Source: Coix lacryma-jobi var. lacryma-jobi
Lineage: Eukaryota > Streptophyta > Magnoliopsida > Poales > Poaceae
Assembly (NCBI GenBank): GCA_009763385.1
Contig: CM019831.1
Coordinates: 15,712,080 to 15,776,079 of the forward strand
Direction of reading: 5' to 3'
Length of the DNA stretch: 64,000 nt
The number at the start of each line of letters is the position of its first letter. Position 1 is the first letter of the stretch. Shown piece by piece: positions 33,250 through 44,379 of this stretch. Position numbers and translations under genes: made by a program. A model generated the notes under the pieces. It ran no database searches. It saw nothing but the letters and a program-made list of their open reading frames with translations, and had not been told where the DNA came from.

Positions 33250-35054
33250 GGTCAGGGTAGTCGTAGGGACCACCAAGGAAAGCTGCCCACACGTCTGAAG
33301 CAAAACTCCTCAGCTGAGCTAGGACGGAGTAGGGGGTTGTGGAGTGGGAACCTGGGAGCTGAAGGAAGAGTGTCGTGGGGCTGCTGCTCAGCCTCTACTC
33401 TCTGCCTCTGACTCTGCTGCTCTGTCTCTGCTCCCTGTCTCTGACGTACTGAAAAGTCGTCAAACTCCCTCTCATACCTCTGCTGCTGCTGCTCAAACGT
33501 CTCAGGCTGCTCAGTCTCGTCATCTGACGGTGGGGACCTCGGGGGCTGAAACCTGTAGTGCTCGTGAAGCATCTTCAGCGTCCTCGAGTTCTCTCTCCTA
33601 GCCTGCCTCTCACGGTGCTGCTGAGCCTTGATCACATTGAAATCCTTGCACACGCCGAGAATACTGCTAAGAACCTTGCGCAAGAAGAGAGAGCGCTGCC
33701 TGCCACGACCCTGAGAGGTGGAGTGTGAACGAGTGGTGGGTGTGGCGAGCCTGCCACGGCTGCTCCTCCTGCTGCTCCTGCAACTGGGTCCTCTGGCTGT
33801 GGCTCTGCTGCTGCTGGAACTGCCCCTGGTCCAGGTGGAGGTATAGGAGACTCAAGAAGATCTGCCTGGAACCTCAAGGCCTGTGAGAGTGGTCATAGGT
33901 GAAAGTGGCACCAATCTGCCGCTCAATCATATGCTGAATGTAAGGTGCAAATCCACATCCCTTGAGTGGCCTCTCTCCTACTCTCTTGATCTCATACCAG
34001 ATGAAATCAAAGATACTGAAAGGCTGTGCTCCTGGTGCTAACCTGTGCAGGAGGTTCCTCGTATAATGTGCAAGTGTCCCTCTGTCTCCTGACTTGCAAT
34101 CAATAGTGGCCCTGAGCATCCTGTGAGATAACCATAGGTAGGGTGAATGCCTTTCACCTTCCCTACAACTGCCCCAGCAGGTAGAGGTGGTGGGTACATG
34201 TACCCAAGCTGCTCTGGAGGAAGCACAACCTCATCGTGAATACAAGCTCTCTGAAGATCCTCCTCGTCAAAGCCAAGATACCCTGCAAACTCCCTGTAAG
34301 ACACGGAGTACCAGACACCCTCAGTCATCCAGTTCATGCGCTTCTCATCAATCTCATCAGACTCCTCAACATATAGGGTGGCATAGAACTGGGCTATCAC
34401 CTCATCACACCAATCATGCTGAAACTCCAGAATATGGTAGAGGCCTGTCTGCTGGCAAATAGCAATAGCATGCTCAACTGAAGGACGGTGATGATCTCTA
34501 GCATGCTGCCAATCAACGTACTGAGCTCTAATGATCACAGGGTTTCTGGTCAGAAGCACCTTCTCATAATAGTCAATGTGGAACAAGGTGTGAAACCTGT
34601 AATCATAGATGTTCCTCTCCTGTCCCCTGGGGTCTCTCCTCCGCTCTCTCCTGGCCTTCTGTGTACCACCGGACTCCCGATAGTCCACACGAGCCACCCA
34701 AGCAGGAATCAGGGCGGCAGGACGTATCGCAAGAGCCCCAAAGTGCAAACCCTCCTGCTGCTGCTGAGGTGCATCCTCTTCCTCTTCTTCCTCTTCTTCC
34801 TCTCCTCTTCCTCTTCTTCAATCTCTCTTCCTCTTCTTCCTCTTCTTCCTCTATGTTATCACGAGCTGCAAACTGAAAAGGAGCTCTAGAGGCACCTCCC
34901 CTTGGAGGTCTAGTAGTGCCAAGACCATACCACTCCCACTGTCACTGCTGCCTCCAATTGACAAGCCGGGAGTGAGAATCTTGCCTCCTCTTCTTATGCT
35001 TTCCCTTGTTGGATCATGTCTCGTCTTGGTTCGAGGCTCAACTCTATCACTCAT
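33250..35054 (-). pseudogene. Putative plant transposon protein (Transposase_32-like) ORF
   Basis: Translation from 35054 (MSDRVEPRTKTRHDPTRESI) is followed by an acidic Glu-rich linker (34855-34775). The conserved domain then reads RNIYDYRFHTLFHIDYYEKV, QYVDWQHARDHH, HDWCDEVIAQFYATLYVEE, RMNWMTEGVWYSVSYREFAG, YLGFDEEDLQRACIHDE, then in a second frame RNLLHRLAPGAQPFSIFDFI, WYEIKRVGERPLKGCGFAPY and IQHMIERQIGATFTYDHSH. A Q/E-rich tail ends near 33250. This matches the large ORF of many grass LTR elements annotated as putative plant transposon protein (PF20167 as I recall). Its biochemical role is unknown. Frameshifts near 34850, 34130, 33880 and 33690 break it. It occupies the place where Sireviruses may carry an extra 3' ORF. 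Confidence 0.7.
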
Positions 35055-38000
35055 AGCTGCTGCCCTGTGACCAAACAATCCACAAAGATGTCTCAGAAGC
35101 ATATTCATACGATGTCTCAATTAGTTGCATAATTAGAGAAATGATTAAATGCCCCATGAATTGCAAGCACCTAGATCAAACTTGATCACTAGGTTTACAA
35201 CACACTTATAGACATCTAATACAATCCCTAACATCAACCATAGAAGGCATGAATCGAGAAAAACAGAAAGATTTCTGTTCTGCTGGGAAGAACCGGACAT
35301 GTCCGGTCCCATACCGGACATGTCCGGTATGGACGTCCACAGCAGCCCCCCACCTAGGGTTTCTCGGTTCACCCCCAATCCAATCCAATCCATCTCAAAC
35401 TTGATACATTGCTTCTAGACCATGAATCCAACATCTTGTCCGAAGGAATTTGTAAATGATATAGCGATGAATAGATCGGACAAGTCCGGGATTTGAAATA
35501 CCTTGGGATGAGAGGGAACGAGGGAAAACTTCAAATCCAACACGGGGCACTTGCTTTTGATGGAATCCTTCTCCAAATCCTTCTCCCTCTCTGACTTTTC
35601 TATGGAGGGATCAGTAGGTCGCCGTGGGTGGAAACAGTCGGTTCCTTGCTTGGCCGGTTTGGGAAGAACAGAAGTGAGGGAGAGAAAGAGAGCCCGAAGG
35701 GGTACGCTACCCTTATGTCCCCCGCTCATACCGGACAAGTCCGGTATGGATACCGGACAAGTCCGGTTTGTGCGGTTTTGTCAGAAAACTCTCTGCTCAT
35801 ACCGGACAAGTCCGGTATGTATACCGGACAAGTCCGGTATTTACAGATTGCGTCCAACAGCTCCAAAATCTGCTTCTCTTTCTTCCAAAACCCCTTTCTT
35901 TCCTCAAACACATTCATCAAATTTTGTTCTCCTCTTCCATATGATTTCACAGAGGGTACTTATGTCCAAATCTCAAGTTTTCTTCTTTCTATGTTTGATC
36001 CAAGATTTTCAAGTCACTTAAAATTAGGAGAAACCTTATGTTCATGATTGATTCGACAAGAGGATTATCAAGGAATATAATTTACTTTAGAGATATAGGA
36101 CTTGAGAGAGACCCATGCCACTTGTAATTAGTCAATCAGACAATCAAGTGTAACAATAATTACAAGTGTCATGGGTAGGTCACAAAGACCAAGAGTCAAG
36201 TATTTTTCCAAAACACACTTCCTACTCATGCTAGTAAGGAATTGGGAAGTATCTATCTTATCACACACAAGTGCACACGCTAGCATATTATGGACCTAAT
36301 ATGCACTTTCAATGCACATATTAAAACATACCTTGCCTTGAGCCCATAAATTCCACTAAGCGTAATCATGACATGGTGATGACTTAGTTGACCTTAATTG
36401 CCAAATAGTCATGTCCTCATCGAGAAGTCAACTTGATCAAGATGAACTACAACATGTGCTCAATAGACTCATTAGCTCATAAAAGACACAAAGTTAAAAT
36501 TGAGCTCCCCCTCAATTAGTGCTTCAAGTATTTGAATTCTTTCCAAGCACTTTCATTCCATTAAGAATGTGAGAGTCAAAGTTCAACTTTGGCCACCACA
36601 ATGTAGTTGCCATATATGAAGAGAGAGAATAGACTTAAGCACAAATACTTGAGACACAACAACATGTGAGATCTGAGTTAAGATAATAAGCATAACACAA
36701 GTAGAATTAAAGCTCAAATCTCATGTAGGCAAAGATGAGAGCTTACTGCCATATCGACAATGCAGAAAATGATTCAAAGTTACTTATTATTTTTTTATTT
36801 TTTCTAACCAACTTTTCACAAATAAGTCCAATTATGATAAATGAGCATTATGGTGAAAAGATGGCTATCCTACCAAGTTTCGGTGCTCTAAGTCATGGTG
36901 AAGATGAAAAGTTAAATAAGACAGACTTAGATTACCAACGGGTCAACCACATAAGCAAGTATGATGAAAATAGGTTGATAGGTTGAGTTAGAATTTCAAA
37001 TTGACTTGCTCAACCACCCCGAAAGCACATACTAGCATTATGACTTCTATATGCACTTACATAGCATGAATGTAAACACATACCTTGGCCTTGAGCTCAC
37101 ATATGTTCCACTAAGAGTAACCATGGCATAAACATCTTCGTGTTGACTTGACTTGTCAAGTGATTATGCCTTTGTCAAAGTGATCTCCCTTTTCATTCAT
37201 AGAACTATCACATCACTTAGAGGTAATTGTTAGATCACAATGGTTCAAGGTAGAAACTAAGCTTCCCTTTACAAAGTGCTCAAGTAGTTTGAATTACTTG
37301 TGAAAGCACTTTACTTTTCTTTCAAGGAAAATGGAAAAGCTTTCTACCTTGACCAAGACTCATATATTTGCCATAGATGGAAACATGTTCTACAAACATT
37401 CAGTATTGATTAATGTGCAGGTATTTAGTTAGAGCAAAGGACTAGTCCACAAAGATCTAGCAATTAAGAACAGAGAACTCATTTTCTCTGGCAATACCGG
37501 ACAAGTCTGGTAGCCATACCGGACAAGTCTGGTATGAAGTAACTTGGCCCAGATTCGCATACCGAGTCACTGATTTTAACAGAGTTGATATCCATACCGA
37601 ACATGTCCGGTATTATATCGGACAAGTCCGGTATTTGCAAATCAGAACCAGTAAACAGCCACTTCTGAGATTTCCTTTGGCTCTAGTTTGTTTCACTTCC
37701 CTGCACTTCATCAAAGATAATGCTTGCTAGAGAGCCATTAAGAGCATCGAATGGCAAATATCATAGGATAAATCAAATTCATTTAATCACTAAGTTTTAG
37801 GCACTTATCATCAATGGTGTAGATGAGTAAAAATGAAATCATTACATATTTCGGGTCAACCATATAGAATAGTATTAACAATATAGATTGATAGTTTGAG
37901 TTGAGATGTCGTTTTGCTTGCTCAAACACCCCGAAAGCCTACATCTCACCATGGTACCTACATCAACATCCTAAGCACATTTTGGTACCCAACTTTTGTT

Positions 38001-38150
38001 GGGTCCTTCAAAGTTAGTCAACAAGTGCTTAGGCACCCAAGTGGCCTTAGAGCTAGTATGTGGTGAACACATCACCTTACTAGTGCTAAGTCCCTTGTGG
38101 TGCTTCCTAGCTTATTATCATTTGCAAATGTGTTCGGCTTAGGAAACATA
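35055..38150 (-). other. Internal noncoding region of the nested element
   Basis: About 3.1 kb lies between gag and the 3' ORF, where pol would be expected. It contains palindrome pairs at 35291, 35728, 35799, 37494 and 37594, CTCCCCCT-type purine runs on the minus strand, and repeated phrases such as CCACTAAG(C/A)GTAA(T/C)CATG near 36354 and 37112. No RT, integrase or protease motif was found in any frame. Confidence 0.65.
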
Positions 38151-39496
38151 CCATTTGGGCAATCATAGCTTAGATGCCCCTTTCTCCTACAAGCATAGCA
38201 AATACGCCCATTGTTTGCTCTTTGCTTGTTTGCTTGTTGAGACATGCATCAACCATATGTCCCGGCTCGTTGCATGCATAGCATCTTCTTGTTGCAACTT
38301 GAGCCATCTTCCTTGCCTCTTTGTATGTGGGGCAACTCTTGGTGAGGTGACCCAACTTGTTGCATGTGAGGCAAGGACTTGGTGCATCATTCTTCATTTG
38401 CTTGGCCGATTTGGTTGATGCCTTTTGTTCGGCCGCTTCACATTTATCGGCCCAAGTCTTGTGTGGACACTTAGCCCACTCATGTCCATACAATCCGCAA
38501 CCATAGCATAATCTCTTCTTTTGTTTCTTGCCCTTGGTTGCTTTCTCATGACTTGAGGGTGACTAGATTGTTGGATTTTGGAGTAAGCAAGGTTTGAACC
38601 CTTCTCAAGCTTCTTCACCATGATATCACGGTTATCTTGAGAAGGTTGTGCTTTCTCCTCATCCTTCAATCTAATCACATCCTTCTTTAGATTTCCCACT
38701 TCTTCGATGAGCCTAGCATTTTCTTAAGAGTTTGCTCAATCGAAGATTGGCTTGCTTGAGGGGCACACTCATTAGCACAAATAACATTTAATTGAGATGG
38801 TGCACTAGTGAGTGTAGTAGTGTGAGGTTGGGAAGATTTTACCATAGCAATAACAACCTCATTTGCAATCTCAAGCATGGCATTTGATTCCACTAGCTTC
38901 TCATGTGAGCACTTGAGATGAGTGAAATCCTCTTGTAGGTACTTGTGCTCATATGAGAGATCACTCATTTTGCCTTAAGCATGTAGTTCTCCTTCTCTAG
39001 CCTTTCCACATTAGATAGAGAGTTAGTAGCTAAGGCATGCTCAATTGACAATTTTTTATACCTTTCTTCTAATGCCTTTAGCTCTTCTAATTTGGAGATG
39101 AGGAACTCTTCTTGATTTTGAAGGGATCGTTCTTGTTCATCCACCTCCTTCTCTAGCTCATCATTTTTCTTCAACAAGTTGACGAACAAGAGCTTGTCTT
39201 CATACTTGAGATAATCAAGAGATTCATCATCTTCATCATCTTCATCGCTTTCTACTTGATTATCTCTTGATGCCTTCTCCTTGATCTCACCAAGAATCTT
39301 TTCTTGATCTTTCTTGGTTGCTTTCTTCTTGTTCTTCTTGGCCATGAGACACAAATGATGAGTTTCATGAGATACTGAGGTTGACTCATCACTTGGTCGC
39401 CAGCGAGCATGAGAGTCGTTGCTGACTGCTGCTAGGTCCCTGTCTGCTGGGCTAATACCGGACATGTCCGGTACCCATACCGGACATGTCCGGTAT
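35291..39496. repeat. Paired palindromes in the internal region
   Basis: Pairs occur at 35291/35311, 35728/35750, 35799/35821, 37494/37516 (GTCTGG variants), 37594/37615 (degenerate) and 39455/39477, mostly with two-base spacers. A single half-decayed copy is at about 35475. The last pair lies within the gag reading frame. Confidence 0.9.
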
Positions 39497-39976
39497 GGAC
39501 AGACAGGGTCCAGAGCAGCAGCAGCTGGCACCTCTCGATCCGGCTCATCTTCCTTGAGGCTTCCTGAGGCTCCCTCACATGATGATGACTCAATGGATTT
39601 TATTTCCATTGAATCACAATCATATGCTTCATTAATTTGGACTTCCCATACAAATGGGCAAGTCTAGTCCAATGACATGAGCACTCTCCGGTGGAGATTC
39701 TCCGTTGTAGATAGCCTCCTTAAGAACCTCTGCACTCAATGAGTTTAACATGATCAAACACGCATGAGCATTGAGTTGCACACATATCTCTTCCTCTTTT
39801 GTCAAGTTCTTATAGCTGCTCCAATCAACTATAGAGAGAGATATGCTTGCATCCACAATATGCTCAATAATGGGGCTAATAGCCCGAAATGCATTGAGTA
39901 CATAAGATGACCAAGATAGAAAGTTTGAACCATCATTTTGAAGAAGCACCACGTTTGTCTCCATAGGGGAATCCAT
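38155..39976 (-). pseudogene. Copia-like gag with coiled coil and three zinc knuckles
   Basis: From Met at 39976: MDSPMETNVVLLQNDGSNFL, SWSSYVLNAFRAI, the opening of Copia gag. A frameshift near 39660 leads to an acidic, lysine-rich and strongly coiled-coil stretch (39300-38965: LKKNDELEKEVDEQERSLQN, KLEELKALEERYKKLSIEHA). The C-terminal end has CCHC knuckles CLTCNKLGHLTKSC (about 38370), CYACNEPGHMVDAC (about 38280) and CYACRRKGHLSYDC (about 38190). The frame breaks again near 38970, 38690 and 38490. Gag would package the element RNA. The coiled coil is longer than in most Copia gags. A palindrome pair is embedded in frame at 39455-39496. Confidence 0.75.
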
Positions 39977-40014
39977 CGGTTCTCACAAGCGGTGAAGCTT
40001 AAACGTGAGTCCAA

Positions 40015-40026
40015 GCTTTGATACCA
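40015..40026 (-). other. Primer-binding site, iMet type
   Basis: On the minus strand TGGTATCAAAGC follows the right LTR after two bases. It differs from the initiator-Met complement TGGTATCAGAGC by one base. This sets the transcription direction of the nested element. Confidence 0.85.
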
Positions 40027-40927
40027 ATTGAAAGGACCTAAGGTGTCGCCTAGAGGGGGGTGGTGAATAGGCTTTTCTGAAAATTTACAACTTATAATGC
40101 GGAAGCAATTAGTATGTGAGTTTCCAATTACTTGGAAACTCCCAATCGGAGTAAAACAACCCCTCAAGAGACAAACACAAAGTGTATGACAAGTATTTAA
40201 AGCACCTAGAAGCTAAAGCCCTGCAACACAAAGATTAGCTCAAGAAATAAACTGATTGGGAGCAGTCAGTAGATACCGGACATGTCCGGTATCAATACCG
40301 GACAAGTCCGGTATGAACGGGTTGCGCGAGAACTGCTCCTTTTCTTCTCCAATTTCTCACACAGCCTGCAATCACTATGTATGATATATATATAATAGAT
40401 TGCTTGCAAAACAACTAGCACAACGAAGAATAACAAATAACCGAAAGTAAAGCACAAGGAATGACACGGTATTTGTTTCACCGAAGTTCGGCACCCCCTC
40501 GGGTCCTACTCCGTTGAGCCGGCTGCGAGCTACCACAAAGGTGGGCTCTAGAGGACACCACGGGTCACTCTAGCCGCGGTCTATTTCACCCGCAATGCTC
40601 CTTCCACTAGTTGATCTCTTTTGAGGAGAGATCGAACCTTCACAAACTTTCCGAGGCACTCCACAAATCTCTTGGTGCTCAACGGCGACGCCTAACCGTC
40701 TAGGACCGTAGAGTCCAAGAGTAACGAATGCGCACAACAAGATCGACGATTTGCACAAGTGCTCAAGAGATGGCTTGCTTTCTAATTTTGAATCTCTCTC
40801 AACCCACAAATGGATTTGGCAATTAGAGGGCAATCACTCACTAAGAGAGGGTTGGAAAGTGTTTTGCAAGGCTTAGAATGAGTGTGGGAACAGTGAAATC
40901 AGCAGCCTCCAAAGGTGGAGGCTTGGG

Positions 40928-40940
40928 GGTATTTTATAAG
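40928..40940 (-). promoter_or_regulatory. TATA box of the nested element's 5' LTR
   Basis: On the minus strand CTTATAAAATACCCC lies between the palindrome pairs at 40988 and 40295. The left LTR has the same box (30727-30739) with TATAAATA. It agrees with minus-strand transcription towards the primer site. Confidence 0.55.
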
Positions 40941-41607
40941 CCCACAATCGAAACTAGCCGTTTTCTAGCCGTTGGCTGAGTCAGCTCATACCGGACATGT
41001 CCGGTATGCATACCGGACATGTCCGGTATGACTTTACTGCGAGAGAAACACGCTGAACAGACCAACTTTCAAACTTCCCATATGATCCCGGTAGTACCGA
41101 CCACAAGGTCGGTGGTACCGCTAGTTATAAGGGGAATTTTTACAGCCTCTCTGGAAATGGCCAAATTTGGCCTACCGGTACTACCGCTATAACTTCGGTA
41201 GTACCGGTCGGTAGTACCGACCCAAGGGGCGGTAGTAGAACCGCCCATCACCAAAGAGCCGTTAGCCACCAATCCGCAAATACCGGACATGTCAGGTATA
41301 CCGGATATGTCCGGTATGACTTTAACTGCGCGAGAATTATCCTTAACCAACCATCTTTCAAACCCCGAATAGGATCTCGGTGGTACCGACCACAAGGTCG
41401 GTAGTACCGACAGTCAAAGTGGGGGGTTTTGCAACCTCTCTGTGTTGGGCCAAAAATGGCCTACCGGTAGTACCGCTATAACCCCGGTAGTACCGGTCGG
41501 TGGTACCGACGCAAGGGTCGGTGGTACCGCCCAAACACAGTCTGAGAGCCAGAAATCCGCACATACCGGACATGTCCGGTATGCATACCGGACATGTCCG
41601 GTATGGC

Positions 41608-41879
41608 TGGCTCAGAGGCTCGGGCGAGACGGACTTTGAGCGCCGAGGCCGAGACCTGGCTCAGAGGCTCGGGCGAGACGGACTTTGAGCGCCGAGGCCG
41701 AGGCCTGGCTCAGAGGCTCGGGCGAGACGGAATTTGAGCGCCGAGGCCGAGGCCTGGCTCAGAGGCTCGGGCGAGACGGACTTTGAGCGCCGAGGCCGAG
41801 GCCTGGCTCAGAGGCTCGGGCGAGACGGACTTTGAGCGCCGAGGCCGAGGCCTGGCTCAGAGGCTCGGGCGAGACGGAT
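41608..41879. repeat. 49-bp tandem repeat, right LTR
   Basis: This is the same 49-base unit and copy number (five plus a partial sixth) as at 31397-31668, so the array predates insertion of the element. Confidence 0.95.
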
Positions 41880-42747
41880 GGCCGCAGTGCTGTGGGCTCA
41901 TACCGGACATGTCCGGTATGCATACCGGACATGTCCGGTATGGACAGACAGTGCAGCAAACAGCTGGAAGTTAGCTCTAGCTCTCTCATGTCTCACTTAG
42001 GTTGGTTTGAGCACTTATGAAGAATCATCTACTATATGTGCATCCCTCTTAATAGTACGGCTTTCCTATTTACTCAAGATAAATTGAAATAAGAATTTTA
42101 AACCTCTTGAGTTGATCCCCATTCGAACCAAAGCCGCTTGTCTTCATATTTCATATCGAGAGGAAAGGTTGTCGTGTTTCAAGTAGATATCCCTCGAGCA
42201 TAGCCATCTTGAGCATGTGACTTGACTCCATGCAAGTGATATGATGAAGTTCCAAATGTGCCAAGTCACTCCAATCAATATTGTTGCTAGGAATGTTGAT
42301 CTCCACTAAATGTGATCTTCAAGCTTGATTGATCCTTCGACTAAATGCAAGTACTTTCTTCTTCACTCTAGCTAGGTTCTTCGGTCGCCAAGCCGTCGCT
42401 TGCCCTTCACCCTTGCTTAGTACCTCGAAGACTCTTTCCTTGCTATCTTCACCATCTCAAGCCATTCAACCATACTTAGTTTTGAATCCTTTCTTTGCAA
42501 TCATAAATGAACCATGATTATCCCACAATATGATAGCCCTTTATATCAATATCAATCTCATTGTTGTCTTGTGCTTGTGACATGATCTTCACACAACAAT
42601 CCATCATTTTGACTTTGCATTATATTTCAAGTACATAGTGAGATAACCTTTTCCCTGTGTCACATTAGTAAACACATTAGATCCTTAATCAATATTGTCA
42701 TCAAGTCATCCAAAACATACTTAAGTGCAACATGCACTTTCACTTTC

Positions 42748-43685
42748 TCAACTTTTTTTCACGGCAAACGCATATGATGTACAACATCTCGCCAAGTTTC
42801 ACGATTTTCGGAATTCATTTGTATTTTCTATAATTAAAAACCGCCCGCACGTAATTTGGAGGCGTTGCCCCGTGAGCACGTTGATCGAAACATTAGGTCA
42901 GGTTTGGATTTCGCCTACATACGGTTAAGAACAAGAATAACATTTTTAAATCATGAAAATCCACTATGCGATGCACCCGCAGTTCAAACTTGCGTATTTC
43001 GGGAAAATTCAAGAAAAAGAAATAAAGTCAAAAAATATAACGAAAAGTTTTGAAAAACTGTCAAATTTGAACATGTTGGGCAATAGTACTGTGGGGATGA
43101 TCCACAAAAAATTCGGTGTCCAAATCCAAAAAAAAAACTTTGCCGAGTGCCACATGGACTGACACTCGGCAAAGAAGTGATCTTCGCCGAGTGCCAGCCA
43201 CGTGGCACTCGGCAAAGAACAGCCCATGTGCTTTGCCGAGTGCCACGTGACTGGCACTCGGCGAAGACCCCCTCTTTGCCGAGTGCCAGACACGGCACTC
43301 GGCAACGAACAACCCACGTGTCAAACAACGGGGCCACACGCTTTGCCGAGTGCCACGTGTCTGGCACTCGGCAAAGAGGGGTCTTCGCCGAGTGCCAGAC
43401 GGCGAGCACTCGGCAAATCTAACGGGCTTGGATGCCGTCTGGTCCGCGACACTTTGCCGAGTGCTCGTGTTTGCCGAGTGTGCGACACTCGGCAAAGAGG
43501 TCACTTCGCCGAGTGTTTTTCTTTGCCGAGTGTTAGGCACTCGGCAAAGCAGTCTTTGCCTTGTGCGCAGTCTTCGCCGAGTGCCAGATTTCCGGCTCTC
43601 GGCAAAGAGGTTGTTTGCCGAGTGCCCGAAATTTGGCACTCGGCAAACTGGCCGGCACTCGGCGAAGCCTGTCTTTCCTGTAGTG
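42748..43685. repeat. CACTA right arm and terminus
   Basis: 42748-43135 is the right arm of the foldback. 43136-43685 holds about 25 copies of CCGAGTGCC/GGCACTCGG in alternating orientation and ends CTTTCCTGTAGTG. Frames called here are repeat artefacts. Confidence 0.9.
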
Positions 43686-43939
43686 AAAGGTGAGATATGG
43701 TGTCATGACATCGGAGCCTTTATCATTTGAGGATATAAAATTCATAGGATTTTGACACTCAGTCCTCTCTTAGTCTCAAAATTTTCTTTCTCATCAATTT
43801 CATAATAGTCTTTCCCTTCTATGGACTCCTATTGGACGCTGACTAATACAAATCGAGTTGCAGGAGATAGTATGCGGCTTCGAGTACAAGATTTTGACAT
43901 TCGCTGACTTACGATTTTCCCTCCTCTTATTAATTCGAA

Positions 43940-44379
43940 GGGCCCCTTTGAAATGGAGGATTGACAAAGGATTTTTGGAGGATTCACATTCCTAAGAAAT
44001 TTTTCCTACACACCCCTTTGGTTCATAGGAAACAATAGAAAACATTCCATAGGATGTATTCCTTTGGCTTGATTTCACGGGAAAGGAAGCAAGAGGTCTG
44101 ATATCTTGGAAAAATTTCTGGCGGAAAAGCTACCTGATTGTGTGCATGTGATTGGCTCTCAGTCACTTGTGTTTATGGCCATGCAAGCAAAAGTTGTTCA
44201 AATTCAAAGCTAAGACCACCAAAATCCTCTATATTTTCCTGCGGTGCTACCAAAGGCCATCTCATCTTGTTTCCTATATTTTCTATTCCTATAGGATGTA
44301 TCTACTTCGTATATGCCAATTCAATTCCTACAAAATTCCTATTCCTATGCTTTCTCTATCCTGTGTTCCAAAAGGGGCC
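43940..44379. mobile_element. MITE-like element with GGGCCCCTTTG termini
   Basis: The left end is GGGCCCCTTTGAAATGGAGG and the right end is CTGTGTTCCAAAAGGGGCC. The interior has CCTATAGGATGTAT and many TTCCTATxx words typical of a large grass family. The target duplication is unclear. It resembles the element at 45944-46433 in ends and interior. Confidence 0.55.

Larger units (their letters stand above)
40273..41941. repeat. Paired 20-bp palindromes, right LTR
   Basis: Pairs at 40273/40295, 40988/41010, 41280/41298 (degenerate, spacer lost), 41563/41585 and 41900/41922 correspond one-to-one with the left LTR. Where the left copy has a one-base deletion (31353), the right copy is perfect, so the perfect palindrome is ancestral. 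Confidence 0.95.
29820..42742 (-). mobile_element. Non-autonomous Copia-type LTR retrotransposon, 12.9 kb, TSD CTTTC
   Basis: Termini are TGAAAGGACC... and ...GCACTTTCA, flanked by CTTTC on both sides (29815-29819, 42743-42747). Two LTRs of 2,712 and 2,714 bases are very similar. The primer site lies beside the right LTR and the polypurine tract beside the left, so transcription is on the minus strand. Internal coding is a Copia-like gag with zinc knuckles (39976-38155) and a 'putative plant transposon protein' ORF (35054-33250). I found no protease, integrase, RT or RNase H in any frame, so it must depend on enzymes from elsewhere. Palindrome pairs and repeated polypurine runs suggest Sirevirus ancestry (inference). 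Confidence 0.88.
40029..42742 (-). repeat. 5' LTR (right copy) of the nested element
   Basis: This 2,714-base LTR matches the left copy over its full length, with the same palindrome pairs, GGTAGTACCG block and 49-bp array. Notable small differences include GGGGGGTGGTGAATAGG here against GGGGGCTGAATAGG at the left, and a longer spelling of several homopolymers. Confidence 0.9.
24352..43685 (-). mobile_element. CACTA transposon, 19.3 kb with a nested retrotransposon, TSD AAA
   Basis: The left end is CACTACAGGAGACGTTGGC and the right end is CCTGTCTTTCCTGTAGTG. Both flanks carry AAA (24349-24351, 43686-43688), the 3-bp duplication of this superfamily. Dense TTTGCCGAGTGC / GCACTCGGCAAAG repeats lie beside both ends and in an internal block at 29091-29300. 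The transposase is on the minus strand at 25018-27786. Without the nested LTR element (29820-42742) the CACTA would be about 6.4 kb. That is short for an autonomous copy and fits internal deletion. These subterminal repeats are well known from maize and sorghum CACTA families. Confidence 0.9.
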
